The notes below the pieces were generated by a model. It worked only from the letters and a program-made list of their open reading frames with translations, was not told the DNA's origin and ran no database searches. Made by a program: the position numbers and the translations under genes. A stretch of DNA of 64,000 nt, taken from Desulfurella amilsii. GTDB lineage: Bacteria; Campylobacterota_A; Desulfurellia; Desulfurellales; Desulfurellaceae. The stretch spans positions 959,501-1,023,500 of the forward strand of contig NZ_MDSU01000018.1 of assembly GCF_002119425.1 (NCBI RefSeq), read 5' to 3'. Positions 8,912-17,542 of the stretch are shown one piece after another. Position 1 is the stretch's first letter. Every line of letters starts with the position of its first letter.

Positions 8912-9942
8912 TTTGAAATAAGCCTTTCGTATAACTTTTCCAATTTGTCTATTTTCTTTACTATCGTCAAATTATTAATTGCAAATTGATAAGCATTATC
9001 AACAAAACTATTGTCTTTAGACATATAAGCTTTATTTAAAGCCTTTAGTAAACCTTCTTTTGTAGGCTGAGCCAAAATTCCCCTATTATTTTCAAGTAGC
9101 TCTGGTATAGCGCCAATACTAGTGCCAATAACTGGTATTTTCCTGAAAAAAGCTTCTATAATAACATTCGATAGTGCTTCTTTTAAAGACGGTACAACCA
9201 AATAATCAAAGGCGCTCATAAACCTACCAGCGTTTTCAACTAAACCATATGTTTTAACCTTATCTGATATGCCAAATTTTTTGCATTTATCCAAAAGACT
9301 ATGTGTATCTTTACCAATTAGTGCAAGTTTTGCTTCAAGTTTTGATAATGCAAAAGCGCAAAGCAACAAATCGTGACCCTTGTAGCTAGAATAATTAGCA
9401 ATAACACCAAATACAAAACCATCCAGTCCTAAATAATCCCTTGCAGTCTTTTTGTCTACAGCTTCAAGAGATTCTTCATCTATAGCACTGTATATTACAT
9501 GAATTTTCTTTTTACTCACAAAAATTTTTCTCAAAGAGCGCTCTACCGCTTTAGCGTTTGCTACATACGCATCGATTTTTGGGTTTAGGTATTTAAAAAA
9601 ATTCTGCGGTGTAAAAATAACGCCGCGCTGGACTACCAGCTTTTCTTTTTTGATAAACGAAACAGACTTCAAACCTACTGCATGGCCTTTGGGGTGGTGT
9701 GTATGGATAATATCAATATACTCTTTTTGCAAAAAATTTCTAATGGTTTTAGCAGCCAAAGAGTTGTCTTCATCAATCTCAATGATTTCACAGTAAGAAC
9801 CAAGCTGCCTATATACGTATGAATCTTTAAGCGTTGCAAGATAAACCTTATGGCCTCTTTTGATAAGTTCTTTAGTGTTTAGCACAACTTGATTAGCACC
9901 GCCAGAAAGTGAAAAGGCAGGTTCAATTTGTAAGATATTCAT
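8908..9942 (-). CDS. glycosyltransferase family 4 protein
   Basis: A 344-aa GT-B fold enzyme. The N-terminal half starts with a typical GT4 opening, LQIEPAFSLSGGANQVVLNTKEL. The C-terminal donor site contains GVIANYSSYKGHDLLL and VVPSLKEALSNVIIEAFFRKIPVIGTSIGAIPELL (E-x7-E motif, about residues 255-290). It probably builds lipopolysaccharide core or another envelope glycan, in keeping with gmhB and the LpxL-like gene just downstream. The sugar donor and acceptor are not predictable. Confidence 0.87.
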   Translation of the reverse strand: MNILQIEPAFSLSGGANQVVLNTKELIKRGHKVYLATLKDSYVYRQLGSYCEIIEIDEDNSLAAKTIRNFLQKEYIDIIHTHHPKGHAVGLKSVSFIKKEKLVVQRGVIFTPQNFFKYLNPKIDAYVANAKAVERSLRKIFVSKKKIHVIYSAIDEESLEAVDKKTARDYLGLDGFVFGVIANYSSYKGHDLLLCAFALSKLEAKLALIGKDTHSLLDKCKKFGISDKVKTYGLVENAGRFMSAFDYLVVPSLKEALSNVIIEAFFRKIPVIGTSIGAIPELLENNRGILAQPTKEGLLKALNKAYMSKDNSFVDNAYQFAINNLTIVKKIDKLEKLYERLISK

Positions 9943-10448
9943 TTTTTCATCTTTGAAACATGCTCATGGTGCTTTATAAACTCCACAATACCCTCATAGT
10001 CATCAATGTATCTTGTAGGTACACCAAAGTACTCTTGCGCTACATCCGTAACTACTAAAATTACATTTTTTATACCACTTTTCACAAGTGGAGTATAGTC
10101 AAACTCACTTCTGTAGACTTCTATTTTTGGTATATCTTCAAGCTTATAGCCCTCTATAAAAACATAGTCACAGTAATCAAAAAAAGACAAAATTGATTTT
10201 AGCGGTTTTTCTGTATCAACATCCTGAATTAGTGCCCACTTATTTTTAGAGGAAATGGCAACGCTTGAGGCACCAGCCTCTTTTAGTTTGTATGTGTCTT
10301 TACCTTTGTAGTCTATCTTGAAATCGTGAGCATCGTGTTTTATGGCACCCACGATCTTCTTATCTTTTTTTAATTCTATTATAAGATGCTCTATTAAAGT
10401 AGTTTTCCCAACATTTGAATGCCCAATTACACCCAAAACATAACCCAT
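9939..10448 (-). CDS. mobB: molybdopterin-guanine dinucleotide biosynthesis adapter MobB
   Basis: A 169-aa P-loop GTPase. The Walker A motif GHSNVGKTTL lies at residues 9-18. IKHDAHDFKIDYKGKDTYKLKEAGA and YVFIEGYKLEDIPKIEVYR are the MobB signatures. It assists MobA in attaching a nucleotide to molybdopterin. MobA itself is not in the window. First gene of a seven-gene operon with its own strong promoter. The four-base overlap with the glycosyltransferase shows that cofactor and envelope genes share a transcript. Confidence 0.92.
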   Translation of the reverse strand: MGYVLGVIGHSNVGKTTLIEHLIIELKKDKKIVGAIKHDAHDFKIDYKGKDTYKLKEAGASSVAISSKNKWALIQDVDTEKPLKSILSFFDYCDYVFIEGYKLEDIPKIEVYRSEFDYTPLVKSGIKNVILVVTDVAQEYFGVPTRYIDDYEGIVEFIKHHEHVSKMKK

Positions 10449-10468
10449 GAAAAACCTCCATAAAGTTG

Positions 10469-10496
10469 ATTATATAAGTTAGGCTAAATTAGTCAA
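10469..10496 (-). promoter_or_regulatory. promoter of the mobB-moaC operon
   Basis: On the minus strand, TTGACT (10491-10496), a 16-base spacer and a perfect TATAAT (10469-10474) lie upstream of a GGAGG ribosome site and the mobB start. It is divergent from the promoter of the small lipoprotein gene. Confidence 0.75.
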
Positions 10497-10544
10497 ACTT
10501 TAGTTTTTACCTTTTTATCAATGCAAAATACAATTAGATTTTTC

Positions 10545-10572
10545 TTGCAAATTTGTATTTTTTGTGTATATT
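10545..10572 (+). promoter_or_regulatory. promoter of the Asn/Ala/Thr-repeat lipoprotein gene
   Basis: TTGCAA (10545-10550), 16 bases, then TATATT (10567-10572) on the plus strand. A very strong GAGGAGGT ribosome site at 10596-10603 follows, so high expression of the small lipoprotein is plausible. Confidence 0.6.
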
Positions 10573-10611
10573 ACCTTAATCTAAGAGTGACATTTGAGGA
10601 GGTTTTAGACA

Positions 10612-10848
10612 ATGTCAAACTTATTCAGTAAAAGTTTCAAAGTAGCAGCATTAGCGGTAGTAGTAGCATCAAGTTTAACACTTGCATCTTGCCAGAAAAA
10701 ACAGGCAACAAATGCAACAAACACAACAAACACCACTAATGTAACCAACGCCACAAACGCAACAGCTGCACCCACTAACGCAACAAACTCAACTAACGCA
10801 ACAAACTCAACAGCTGCACCCACTAACGCAACAAACTCAACAAAATAA
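10612..10848 (+). CDS. small lipoprotein with Asn/Ala/Thr-rich repeats
   Basis: A 78-aa protein with a lipoprotein signal peptide. The lipobox LASC puts the lipidated Cys at residue 27. The mature part is QKKQ followed by about 47 residues made almost only of Asn, Ala, Thr, Ser and Pro, in NAT, NTT, NST and AAPTNATNST units. The DNA has a 48-base tandem period: the 30 bases at 10762-10791 recur at 10810-10839. It has its own promoter, a strong ribosome site and a terminator, so it looks like a real, well-expressed monocistronic gene. No function is recognised. An unstructured surface or spacer lipoprotein is plausible. Confidence 0.75.
   Translation: MSNLFSKSFKVAALAVVVASSLTLASCQKKQATNATNTTNTTNVTNATNATAAPTNATNSTNATNSTAAPTNATNSTK
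10762..10839 (+). repeat. 48-bp-period tandem repeat inside the small lipoprotein gene
   Basis: The 30-base unit beginning ACAGCTGCACCC at 10762 is repeated exactly from 10810, a period of 48 bases. A shorter AACGCAACAAACTCA motif recurs between the copies. The repeat encodes TAAPTNATNS units and could change copy number by slippage. Confidence 0.85.
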
Positions 10849-10886
10849 GTTGCGTTGAGACTTTTTGTGCACAAAAGGTATCAGGC

Positions 10887-10911
10887 AAGGCAGCTTTAAG
10901 CTGCCTTTTTC
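10887..10911 (+). terminator. intrinsic terminator of the small lipoprotein gene
   Basis: AAGGCAGCTT and AAGCTGCCTT form a GC-containing hairpin followed on the plus strand by a T tract. The hairpin overlaps the last codons of lnt on the other strand, so it may end both converging transcripts. Confidence 0.75.
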
Positions 10912-12341
10912 TTTCTAAAAATAAATATTAAAAGTAAAATTCCAGTAAAAATTAGATTAATTAGTGTAAAATAGTGTCCAAACCCATCAAATACTGTTGC
11001 ATCTTCATCATTAAATGTAATTTTCGCTTTTAGTATTCCAACAGTATAGGGTTTTAGACTCGCAATCATTTTGCCAGATGGGTTTACAATCATACTAAAC
11101 CCTGTATTTGCACAACGTGCTATGTATATATTATTCTCAATAGCCCTATAAAAATCATCTCTGTAAAACAGATGAAATGTAGGTGTATGGCTAAACCACG
11201 CATCATTTGTTATAACCACAATTAACCTTGTACCTAAATCTTTAAAAGTTCTTGCAATTTGCTCAAAATCTTCCTCATAACAGATGATCGCAGCGGTCTT
11301 TAGGCCATTGACATCAAAAAGCGTAAACCTTTTGCCATGCGTAAAGCTGCCAAACTTTGTAACAGTGGGAATGAAGCTCAAATACTTCCTAAGAGGAATA
11401 AACTCAGCAAATGGCACAAGTTCATGTTTATCATAATAGTCAAATTTTTCATTGTTGAAAAAAACTGCGGAGTTGTAATAATTATAGCCCCTTTGAGTTT
11501 GTGCACCAAAAATGATAGGCGTTTTGTAGTTGCCCAAAAACTTATCAAAGTCTCTTGGACTAAATAAAAAAGGATAAGCACTTTCAGGCCATACCACAAG
11601 ATCTGCATCTGTTTTGATTGTAGCATTTATATAAACATTTAAATTATTCATTAGCATTGCACTATCCCATTTTTGAGACTGAGGTATATTACCTTGAATT
11701 AAAGCTATAGTTTTATTAAGAGAACCGTTTTTTGGGGGTAAATTAACAACAAAAAACAAACATGCAATTAAGCCTAAAATTATAAGAGGCTGTTTTATTT
11801 TTTTATTATACAAATAATATATTGCTATGTTAACAAACAACAGCTTCAAGCCAACAAAATACGAACCAAACCAGCTTGCATCCTTTATAAAAAATGGCAT
11901 ATTATAAACAAACATACTGACATTGCCAATGGGATCGCCATAGAGTACAATTGAGCGCAAATATTCAAAAGATATATAAAATACAGGCAAAAGCACAAAA
12001 CTAATATTAAATTTTTTTACCAAATAAAACGGCAAAAACGTATACATTAGCTGGTATATGCATACGCCCAAATACATAAAAAAAGCCAAAAAAAACGGCA
12101 CATGGTTGTAAACATAAATGCCTTTTAATAACCCTATGTACAAAAATAAAAAAAAAGGCACAAAAGCTACAGTTGTAATCAAAAGCACATTTGCAAATAC
12201 CTTGGTATTTTTTAGAGATTTAAGTGTAATAAAGAGTGGAACAAAAGCAAAAAAAGAAACGAAAGAATAATAAAATGACAGGATAAGTAAAATAGGCGTT
12301 AAAATAAAACTAAGACGCTCTAGATTAGCTTTTGACCACAT
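10896..12341 (-). CDS. lnt: apolipoprotein N-acyltransferase Lnt
   Basis: Inner-membrane enzyme (481 aa) that adds the third fatty acid to lipoproteins. About six or seven hydrophobic segments fill residues 1-200, then a nitrilase-like periplasmic domain follows (about 210-445). The catalytic triad is visible: Glu in VVWPESAYPF, Lys in DKHELVPFAEFIP and Cys in AAIICYEEDF. A final membrane segment precedes the Lys-rich end RKKKAA. It overlaps fmt by 22 bases in a def-fmt-lnt operon. It serves the many lipoproteins encoded in this window. Confidence 0.93.
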   Translation of the reverse strand: MWSKANLERLSFILTPILLILSFYYSFVSFFAFVPLFITLKSLKNTKVFANVLLITTVAFVPFFLFLYIGLLKGIYVYNHVPFFLAFFMYLGVCIYQLMYTFLPFYLVKKFNISFVLLPVFYISFEYLRSIVLYGDPIGNVSMFVYNMPFFIKDASWFGSYFVGLKLLFVNIAIYYLYNKKIKQPLIILGLIACLFFVVNLPPKNGSLNKTIALIQGNIPQSQKWDSAMLMNNLNVYINATIKTDADLVVWPESAYPFLFSPRDFDKFLGNYKTPIIFGAQTQRGYNYYNSAVFFNNEKFDYYDKHELVPFAEFIPLRKYLSFIPTVTKFGSFTHGKRFTLFDVNGLKTAAIICYEEDFEQIARTFKDLGTRLIVVITNDAWFSHTPTFHLFYRDDFYRAIENNIYIARCANTGFSMIVNPSGKMIASLKPYTVGILKAKITFNDEDATVFDGFGHYFTLINLIFTGILLLIFIFRKKKAA

Positions 12342-13231
12342 TGAATTTTATAACCTGCCAAAAAGGCTCTTATGGGCATAGAATTTTTCCCTTCTTGTTT
12401 AATTTCTTCTATGCTAATGCTTTTATTTTTGCACGCAATTACTAAAGAACTTTTACTAACCTCTATGACAGTGCCTGGATCTGAGTTTTTATCTACAACG
12501 CTAGCTTTTAATATTTTGTAAATTTTCCCGTTATAGCGGAAAAAAGCCTCTAAATAGCCCGCAAAAGCTTTTACTTTTTTAACTATAGCTACAGCATCTT
12601 CTGTTTCAAAATTAATACGTGCGTCACTTTTATCAAACTTTTTTACATAAGATATATTGCCTTTTTGAGGTATGGGTTTTATCAAGCCTGCTTGCACATA
12701 CTCTACAGCACAAACAATCATTTGACTTGCAATTTGGGAAATTTTGCCAGATAGTGTAATATTATTATCATCGGACTTTATTTCAATTATCTTTTGCATC
12801 AAAATATCGCCTGCATCTAAGTCCTTTGTAAGGCTTATTATGCTTATGCCCGTATGTGTATCACCATTTAAAAGAGCGCTTATTATAGGTGATGCACCCC
12901 TGTACTTTGGCAGTATACTTGGGTGAATATTCAATATGCCATATTTAAAAGCATCGATTACATTCTGTGGTATGATTTTTCCATAAGAAAACAACACACC
13001 CATTTGACAATTCTTTATTTGTTCTAAAACCCCAACATCAAGCTTTTGGGGTTGAAGCACACTTAAATTTAATTCTCGAGCTTCTTGTTTTATTGGACTT
13101 TCAATTAAAGTTTTATTGCGTTTTCCTTGCTTGTCTTGAGTTGTGAGAACTGCTTTTACGTTAAAATGCACATTTAAGCTTCTTAGCGTTTCAACACCAA
13201 TCTCGCTTGTGCCAAAAAAGACTATATTCAT
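12320..13231 (-). CDS. fmt: methionyl-tRNA formyltransferase Fmt
   Basis: Formylates initiator Met-tRNA, 303 aa. The N-terminal formyltransferase domain starts VFFGTSEIGVETL. It contains the signature HPSILPKYRGASPIISALLNGD (about residues 107-128), with the catalytic Asn-His-Asp set expected in NIHPS and DAGDIL. The C-terminal domain includes VKAFAGYLEAFFRYNGKIYKI. The gene overlaps def by four bases, the classical def-fmt arrangement, and lnt follows. Confidence 0.96.
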   Translation of the reverse strand: MNIVFFGTSEIGVETLRSLNVHFNVKAVLTTQDKQGKRNKTLIESPIKQEARELNLSVLQPQKLDVGVLEQIKNCQMGVLFSYGKIIPQNVIDAFKYGILNIHPSILPKYRGASPIISALLNGDTHTGISIISLTKDLDAGDILMQKIIEIKSDDNNITLSGKISQIASQMIVCAVEYVQAGLIKPIPQKGNISYVKKFDKSDARINFETEDAVAIVKKVKAFAGYLEAFFRYNGKIYKILKASVVDKNSDPGTVIEVSKSSLVIACKNKSISIEEIKQEGKNSMPIRAFLAGYKIQCGQKLI

Positions 13232-13728
13232 TTAGTTTCTTTTAAAAATTTTTTAAATCTCAATTTTTCAACAAAGTTTATCCTATCAACAAACAAAATG
13301 CCATTTAAATGGTCAATCTCATGCTGAACAACAACGGATAAAAAATTATCAATATCAACTTCTTGCTCTTGCCCTTCTAAATCTAAGTATTTTACTCTAA
13401 TGTAGCGCCTGCGGTCACTTACCTTACCATAAAAGCCTGGCACACTTAAACAACCTTCATCGTGTTCTTCGTAAAACCTCTCATAAGACAAAATTTGCGG
13501 GTTTATCATAGCTATTATTTTACTATCACCACCTAGAGCTTTCTCATTTACTATAATTAATCTTTTTTTTATGGCAATTTGAGGTGCTGCAAGACCAATA
13601 CCATTGTTCTTTAGCATTAATTCACTCATGGATTTTATAATGTTTACAATTTCGTCATCAATTTTTTCCACTGGAGCTGATACTTTTTTTAATTCCTTAT
13701 CTGGGTAAGTTAATATTTTGTATTCCAT
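13228..13728 (-). CDS. def: peptide deformylase Def
   Basis: Metalloenzyme that removes the N-formyl group from new proteins, 166 aa. All three motifs are present: GIGLAAPQI (about residues 44-52), EGCLSVPG with the metal-binding Cys, and VQHEIDHLNG with the two metal-binding His. Translation starts at 13728 behind a GAGGTAG-type site. First gene of the def-fmt-lnt operon, with a strong promoter just upstream. Confidence 0.96.
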   Translation of the reverse strand: MEYKILTYPDKELKKVSAPVEKIDDEIVNIIKSMSELMLKNNGIGLAAPQIAIKKRLIIVNEKALGGDSKIIAMINPQILSYERFYEEHDEGCLSVPGFYGKVSDRRRYIRVKYLDLEGQEQEVDIDNFLSVVVQHEIDHLNGILFVDRINFVEKLRFKKFLKETK

Positions 13729-13747
13729 AGACTACCTCACTTTTAAA

Positions 13748-13775
13748 ATTATACCTTTTGGGGGCATTAAGTCAA
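13748..13775 (-). promoter_or_regulatory. promoter of the def-fmt-lnt operon
   Basis: On the minus strand, TTGACT (13770-13775), a 16-base spacer and TATAAT (13748-13753) lie about 20 bases before the def start. Confidence 0.75.
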
Positions 13776-13816
13776 GAAAAAGTATTTTAATTAATTATAA
13801 AAACTTAATAAATCAA

Positions 13817-13864
13817 TTGACTTAATATATATCGTATGATATGCTAAGTATTACGTTTACGTAA
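13817..13864 (+). promoter_or_regulatory. promoter and small inverted repeat ahead of the nitronate monooxygenase-like gene
   Basis: TTGACT (13817-13822), 17 bases, then TATGCT (13840-13845). Just downstream, TTACG-N4-CGTAA (13851-13864) lies between the promoter and the AAGGAGG ribosome site. It could be a short operator. The promoter is well supported and the operator is speculative. Confidence 0.55.
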
Positions 13865-13878
13865 AAAAGGAGGATTGA

Positions 13879-14844
13879 ATGTTTAAGACACAGTTTACTA
13901 AAGATTTTGGTGTCGAATTCCCTATAATGCAAGGTGGCATGATGTGGATTTCTAAAAAAGAACTCGTTAGCGCTGTATCTAATGCGGGAGGTCTTGGTAT
14001 ACTTTCTGCCCTTACTTTTGAAACGCCAGACAAGCTTGCAAACGAAATTGAGCAAACAAAAAAATTAACCAATAAACCATTTGGCGTAAACCTAACATTT
14101 TTGCCCACACTAAAACCCGTTAATTACGACACATACATTGAAATAGTTATTCAAAGCGGTATAAAAATCGTTGAAACAGCAGGCGCAAATCCAGCAAACT
14201 ATATTGAGAAATTAAAAAACAACAATGTAAAAATCATTCACAAGTGCACTTCTATAAGACATGCGCTAAAGGCACAAAGTATCGGTTGCGATTATGTAAG
14301 CATTGATGGTTTTGAGTGCGCAGGTCATCCCGGCGAAGATGATGTAACTTCTTTAATCTTAATACCAAGAGCCAAAGACGAGCTTAACATACCCGTTATA
14401 GCCTCAGGCGGTTTTGGTGACGCAAGGGGTTTTGTAGCTGCACTTTCACTTGGTGCATGTGCAGTTAATATGGGCACAAGGTTTATGGTAACTCAAGAAG
14501 CTCCATTGCATGAAAATATCAAACAAGCGTTATTAAAAGCAAAAGAAACCGATACTGTTTTGCTTGAGCGTAGTCTAAAAAATACGCTTAGGGCTTTTAA
14601 AAACACACATGCATTGAAAGTTTTAGAGTTAGAGCGTCAAGATGCAAATCTTGAAAAACTGGCACCATATTTAAGTGGCTTAAATGGCAAAAAAATGCTA
14701 GAAGAAGGATTAATTGATAATGGACTGCTTGCATGTGGTCAAGTAATAGGACTAATTAATGATATACCAACCACAAAAGAGCTTATTTTAAATATCATAG
14801 ATCAAGCAAAATCAATCATACAAAATCAGGCTAGGCTTATTTAG
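13879..14844 (+). CDS. nitronate monooxygenase / FabK-like FMN enzyme
   Basis: A 321-aa FMN-dependent TIM barrel of the 2-nitropropane dioxygenase family. Family segments are FPIMQGGMMW, LVSAVSNAGGLGILSA, KPFGVNLTF, CDYVSIDGFECAGHPGE (with the His near residue 150), VIASGGFGDARG and GTRFMVTQEA. It may oxidise alkyl nitronates, or reduce enoyl-ACP as FabK does. The sequence by eye does not decide between these. It is a lone plus-strand gene with its own promoter and strong ribosome site, between the def operon and glcF. Its last eight bases overlap the glcF end, tail to tail. Confidence 0.82.
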   Translation: MFKTQFTKDFGVEFPIMQGGMMWISKKELVSAVSNAGGLGILSALTFETPDKLANEIEQTKKLTNKPFGVNLTFLPTLKPVNYDTYIEIVIQSGIKIVETAGANPANYIEKLKNNNVKIIHKCTSIRHALKAQSIGCDYVSIDGFECAGHPGEDDVTSLILIPRAKDELNIPVIASGGFGDARGFVAALSLGACAVNMGTRFMVTQEAPLHENIKQALLKAKETDTVLLERSLKNTLRAFKNTHALKVLELERQDANLEKLAPYLSGLNGKKMLEEGLIDNGLLACGQVIGLINDIPTTKELILNIIDQAKSIIQNQARLI

Positions 14845-14850
14845 CCTGAT
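14825..14850. terminator. shared hairpin at two converging gene ends
   Basis: ATCAGGCTA (14825-14833) and TAGCCTGAT (14842-14850) form a perfect 9-bp stem with an 8-base loop. The stop codons of the nitronate monooxygenase-like gene and glcF both lie in it. The tails are only weakly T-rich, so it is a plausible but not classical bidirectional terminator. Confidence 0.5.
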
Positions 14851-16090
14851 CTAATTTAATCATCTCATACAAAGCTTCTATAGGGTGGGCTACTTTTGTG
14901 TCTAAATTAGCTTTTATCAACGCATCTGAAAGCTGCATAGCACACCCAGGGCATGGAGTATAGAGTTTTTTAAAATCCTTTTCTTTTATTTCTTGAGTTT
15001 TTGATTGTGGTATTTTACTTGAGTCTTTGTAGTATTTGGCATTGAATGTACCGCCAAAACCACAGCAATTTTGGTTTTCTAAAGGCTCAAAATCTTTAGT
15101 TATGCTACCCATAAATTCTTTTAGTATATTATCCTTTGAGTGTTCATAATGGCAAGGTATGTGAAGTGTGGATTTTTCTTCTTCTTGCGGCTTTATGTTT
15201 ACATTTAACACTTCTTTTAAAAATACAACTATATCCATCATAGGGACTTTTGCTTTTTTGCCTGTGATTTTTGCACCCATGTCATCTAAACCATACTGAC
15301 AGGTAGGACAGGCAGTTACAATGTAGCTTGCATCAGTAATTGAATCAAACCACTCTAAGTTTTCATTAACCACCTGCTTGTATAAGTCCAGCTCACCCAT
15401 AGTGGCAGCAGGTATACCGCAGCACTTGTTTGTCTGTGATACATATACACTTACACCGTAGTGCTTTAGTACTTCTACAACAGCTTCTCCCCACTTTGTG
15501 TACATATAGGTTATAGCACAGCCTGGGTAGAAGATTACGCGCATTTTTTCTTCTTTGGCTTTGTTGAGTCCACCGTATTTAGAAGTAAACGGCCTTGATT
15601 TTATAGATACGACGTTTCTTTGAGAAAACTCGCCAAATAAGGGCTTAAATATATCTTCTTTTACCTGTTTTGAGCCAAACTTAAGACCAATGTGCATTAA
15701 AGGAGCAGTTTTTGCAAGAAGCTTTGGCTTTTGCATAATGATTTTTAGTACAGCTTTTTGCCAGTTTGGTAATTCTTTAGTTTTTCTCAATATGGATTTT
15801 GCCCTTAAGAATATTTCATCCGTTTGCACGCCGCTTGGACAATACTGCTTGCACCTTGTGCACATAACGCAGTAATCAAGATGTTTAAAGATCCTACCGG
15901 CTTGTTCTATGCGTCCTTCGTAGATTGCTTCAATCAAAGCCAGCTTACCGCGAGCCACGGATGTTTCTATGAGGTCTTTATCATAAATTGGACATACAGA
16001 TTGGCATGTGCCGCACTTTGAGCACTGTATTATAAGTGGCTCTAACTCTTTTAGCTCTTTTACTATTTCATCAACTTTTTTATCACTCAT
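14837..16090 (-). CDS. glcF: glycolate/lactate oxidase iron-sulfur subunit (GlcF-like)
   Basis: A 417-aa electron-transfer subunit. Two four-Cys ferredoxin motifs, CSKCGTCQSVCP (about residues 20-31) and CVMCTRCKQYCP (about 72-83), bind [4Fe-4S] clusters. Two CCG domains follow (CCGIPAATMG and CCGFGGTFN), as in heterodisulfide reductase HdrD and GlcF. It should take electrons from the flavin subunit encoded 11 bases upstream (glcD) and pass them to the quinone pool or another carrier. Whether the substrate is glycolate, lactate or another 2-hydroxyacid is not certain. Confidence 0.88.
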   Translation of the reverse strand: MSDKKVDEIVKELKELEPLIIQCSKCGTCQSVCPIYDKDLIETSVARGKLALIEAIYEGRIEQAGRIFKHLDYCVMCTRCKQYCPSGVQTDEIFLRAKSILRKTKELPNWQKAVLKIIMQKPKLLAKTAPLMHIGLKFGSKQVKEDIFKPLFGEFSQRNVVSIKSRPFTSKYGGLNKAKEEKMRVIFYPGCAITYMYTKWGEAVVEVLKHYGVSVYVSQTNKCCGIPAATMGELDLYKQVVNENLEWFDSITDASYIVTACPTCQYGLDDMGAKITGKKAKVPMMDIVVFLKEVLNVNIKPQEEEKSTLHIPCHYEHSKDNILKEFMGSITKDFEPLENQNCCGFGGTFNAKYYKDSSKIPQSKTQEIKEKDFKKLYTPCPGCAMQLSDALIKANLDTKVAHPIEALYEMIKLDQAK

Positions 16091-16101
16091 AAATAACCTT
16101 C

Positions 16102-17475
16102 TTATAAACTCATTTTGTGAGGATTTAATATGTTATTTGGATCAAGACCGTACTTTAGCCTTTTCATAAAAGCTATGGTGCTTTTCCCTACCTCGCTTTC
16201 TAGGTACTTTGCCTTTGCTATACCTATGCCGTGCTCACCGCTAAGTGTTCCTTCAAGCTTTAGTGTAATCTCAAATATCTCATCTATGGCCTTTTCAACA
16301 CGCTTCATTTCTTCAACATTACGCTTATCTGTAAGGATTGTTGGGTGAAGGTTGCCATCGCCTGCATGACCAAATGTACCAATGAGCAAATTGTACTTTT
16401 TGGCTATATCGTTTATCGCCTGCATCATAGCAGGCACCTTGCTTCTTGGGACCGTTGCATCTTCTAATATCAACGTAGGGTTTAGTCTTGCAAGGGAGCT
16501 TAGAGCGTCTCTTCTTGCCTGCCAGAGACTGTCACGCTCTGTATCGTCTTTTGCAATATGAACTTCCCCACCAAAAGACTTGCAAATATCTGCTACTTTT
16601 TTATACTCATCTTCCACTTGAGCCTCATGGCCATCAACCTCTATAAGCAAAATTGCTTGAGCGCTTATAGGAAGACCTAAATGATGAAACTTCTCTACTG
16701 TTTGTATTGTAAAATTATCTAGTATTTCCAATGTAGCTGGCACAATCTTTGAGCTTATGATGTCTGAGACTGTTTGAGAAGCCTTTATTAAGTCACTGTA
16801 GATTACAAGGAGGCTTTTTCGCGACTGAGGAGGGGGTACTAATTTTAATATGAATTCTACCATTACACCCAGTGTACCCTCACTAGATAGCATCAGCCCC
16901 GGAAGATTGTAGCCTGTTACAAGCTTTACAGGTTTCCCGCCACCTTTTATAAAATTACCTTCGCTGTCAAGAAACTTTACACCCATTAGGTAGTGACTGG
17001 TTACACCGTATTTTAGCGCCCTTAGACCTCCAGAGTTTTCTGCAACATTTCCACCCAACGTTGAGACTTTTAGGCTTGCTGGATCTGGGGGGTAGAGCAG
17101 TCCTTTTTTTGCTACTGCATCGGCAAATTTTTGCGTAACTACACCTGCTTGAACAACAGCGTACAAATCGTCCATATTAATCTCAAGTATGTTGTTAAAC
17201 CCACTCATGAGCATTACACACCCCCCATTAACAGGCAGTGTACCACCGCTTAAATTTGTACCCGCGCCGCGCACAATTAAAGGGATCGAATTCTCATTGC
17301 AGAGCTTTATAATACTTGAAATTTGTTCGTAATTTTGCGGTTTTACTACAATATCTGGAGCTTTTGGCTCTTCTGGGAACGCATCGTAACTATATGCCAT
17401 TGTATCTTCTATATTGCTCCAGCAGTTTTGTTTTCCTACCATGCCTTCAAATGCTTCAATCAAAACTTTTTGCAT
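16102..17475 (-). CDS. glcD: FAD-linked 2-hydroxyacid oxidase subunit GlcD-like
   Basis: A 457-aa flavoprotein of the vanillyl-alcohol oxidase/PCMH family. The FAD site is PLIVRGAGTNLSGGTLPVNGG-like (near residues 65-90), followed by LYPPDPASLKVSTLGGNVAENSGG. The C-terminal half has FGHAGDGNLHPTI and LSGEHGIG, both diagnostic of GlcD and D-lactate dehydrogenases. The start at 17475 is chosen because an AGGTAC/GGAGG-like site is just upstream. A frame seven codons longer lacks one. It forms an operon with the MFS gene upstream and glcF downstream, which suggests uptake and oxidation of one hydroxyacid. Confidence 0.88.
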   Translation of the reverse strand: MQKVLIEAFEGMVGKQNCWSNIEDTMAYSYDAFPEEPKAPDIVVKPQNYEQISSIIKLCNENSIPLIVRGAGTNLSGGTLPVNGGCVMLMSGFNNILEINMDDLYAVVQAGVVTQKFADAVAKKGLLYPPDPASLKVSTLGGNVAENSGGLRALKYGVTSHYLMGVKFLDSEGNFIKGGGKPVKLVTGYNLPGLMLSSEGTLGVMVEFILKLVPPPQSRKSLLVIYSDLIKASQTVSDIISSKIVPATLEILDNFTIQTVEKFHHLGLPISAQAILLIEVDGHEAQVEDEYKKVADICKSFGGEVHIAKDDTERDSLWQARRDALSSLARLNPTLILEDATVPRSKVPAMMQAINDIAKKYNLLIGTFGHAGDGNLHPTILTDKRNVEEMKRVEKAIDEIFEITLKLEGTLSGEHGIGIAKAKYLESEVGKSTIAFMKRLKYGLDPNNILNPHKMSL

Positions 17476-17542
17476 AGAGTACCTCCAAAAAACCAAGAAT
17501 AAAGAACCAAAGGCTCAGGCTAATAGCCTAAGCCTTACAAAA

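Noticed and set aside
10762-10839. CRISPR-like direct repeats
   Set aside because: Only two copies at 48-base period, coding in frame, with no variable spacers and no cas genes in the window.
10605-10874. 89-codon minus-strand frame rich in FVALV repeats
   Set aside because: It is the reverse complement of the NAT-repeat lipoprotein gene, which has the lipobox, promoter and ribosome site.
13822-14108. Two overlapping minus-strand frames of about 80 codons
   Set aside because: They are antisense to the start of the nitronate monooxygenase-like gene and its promoter.
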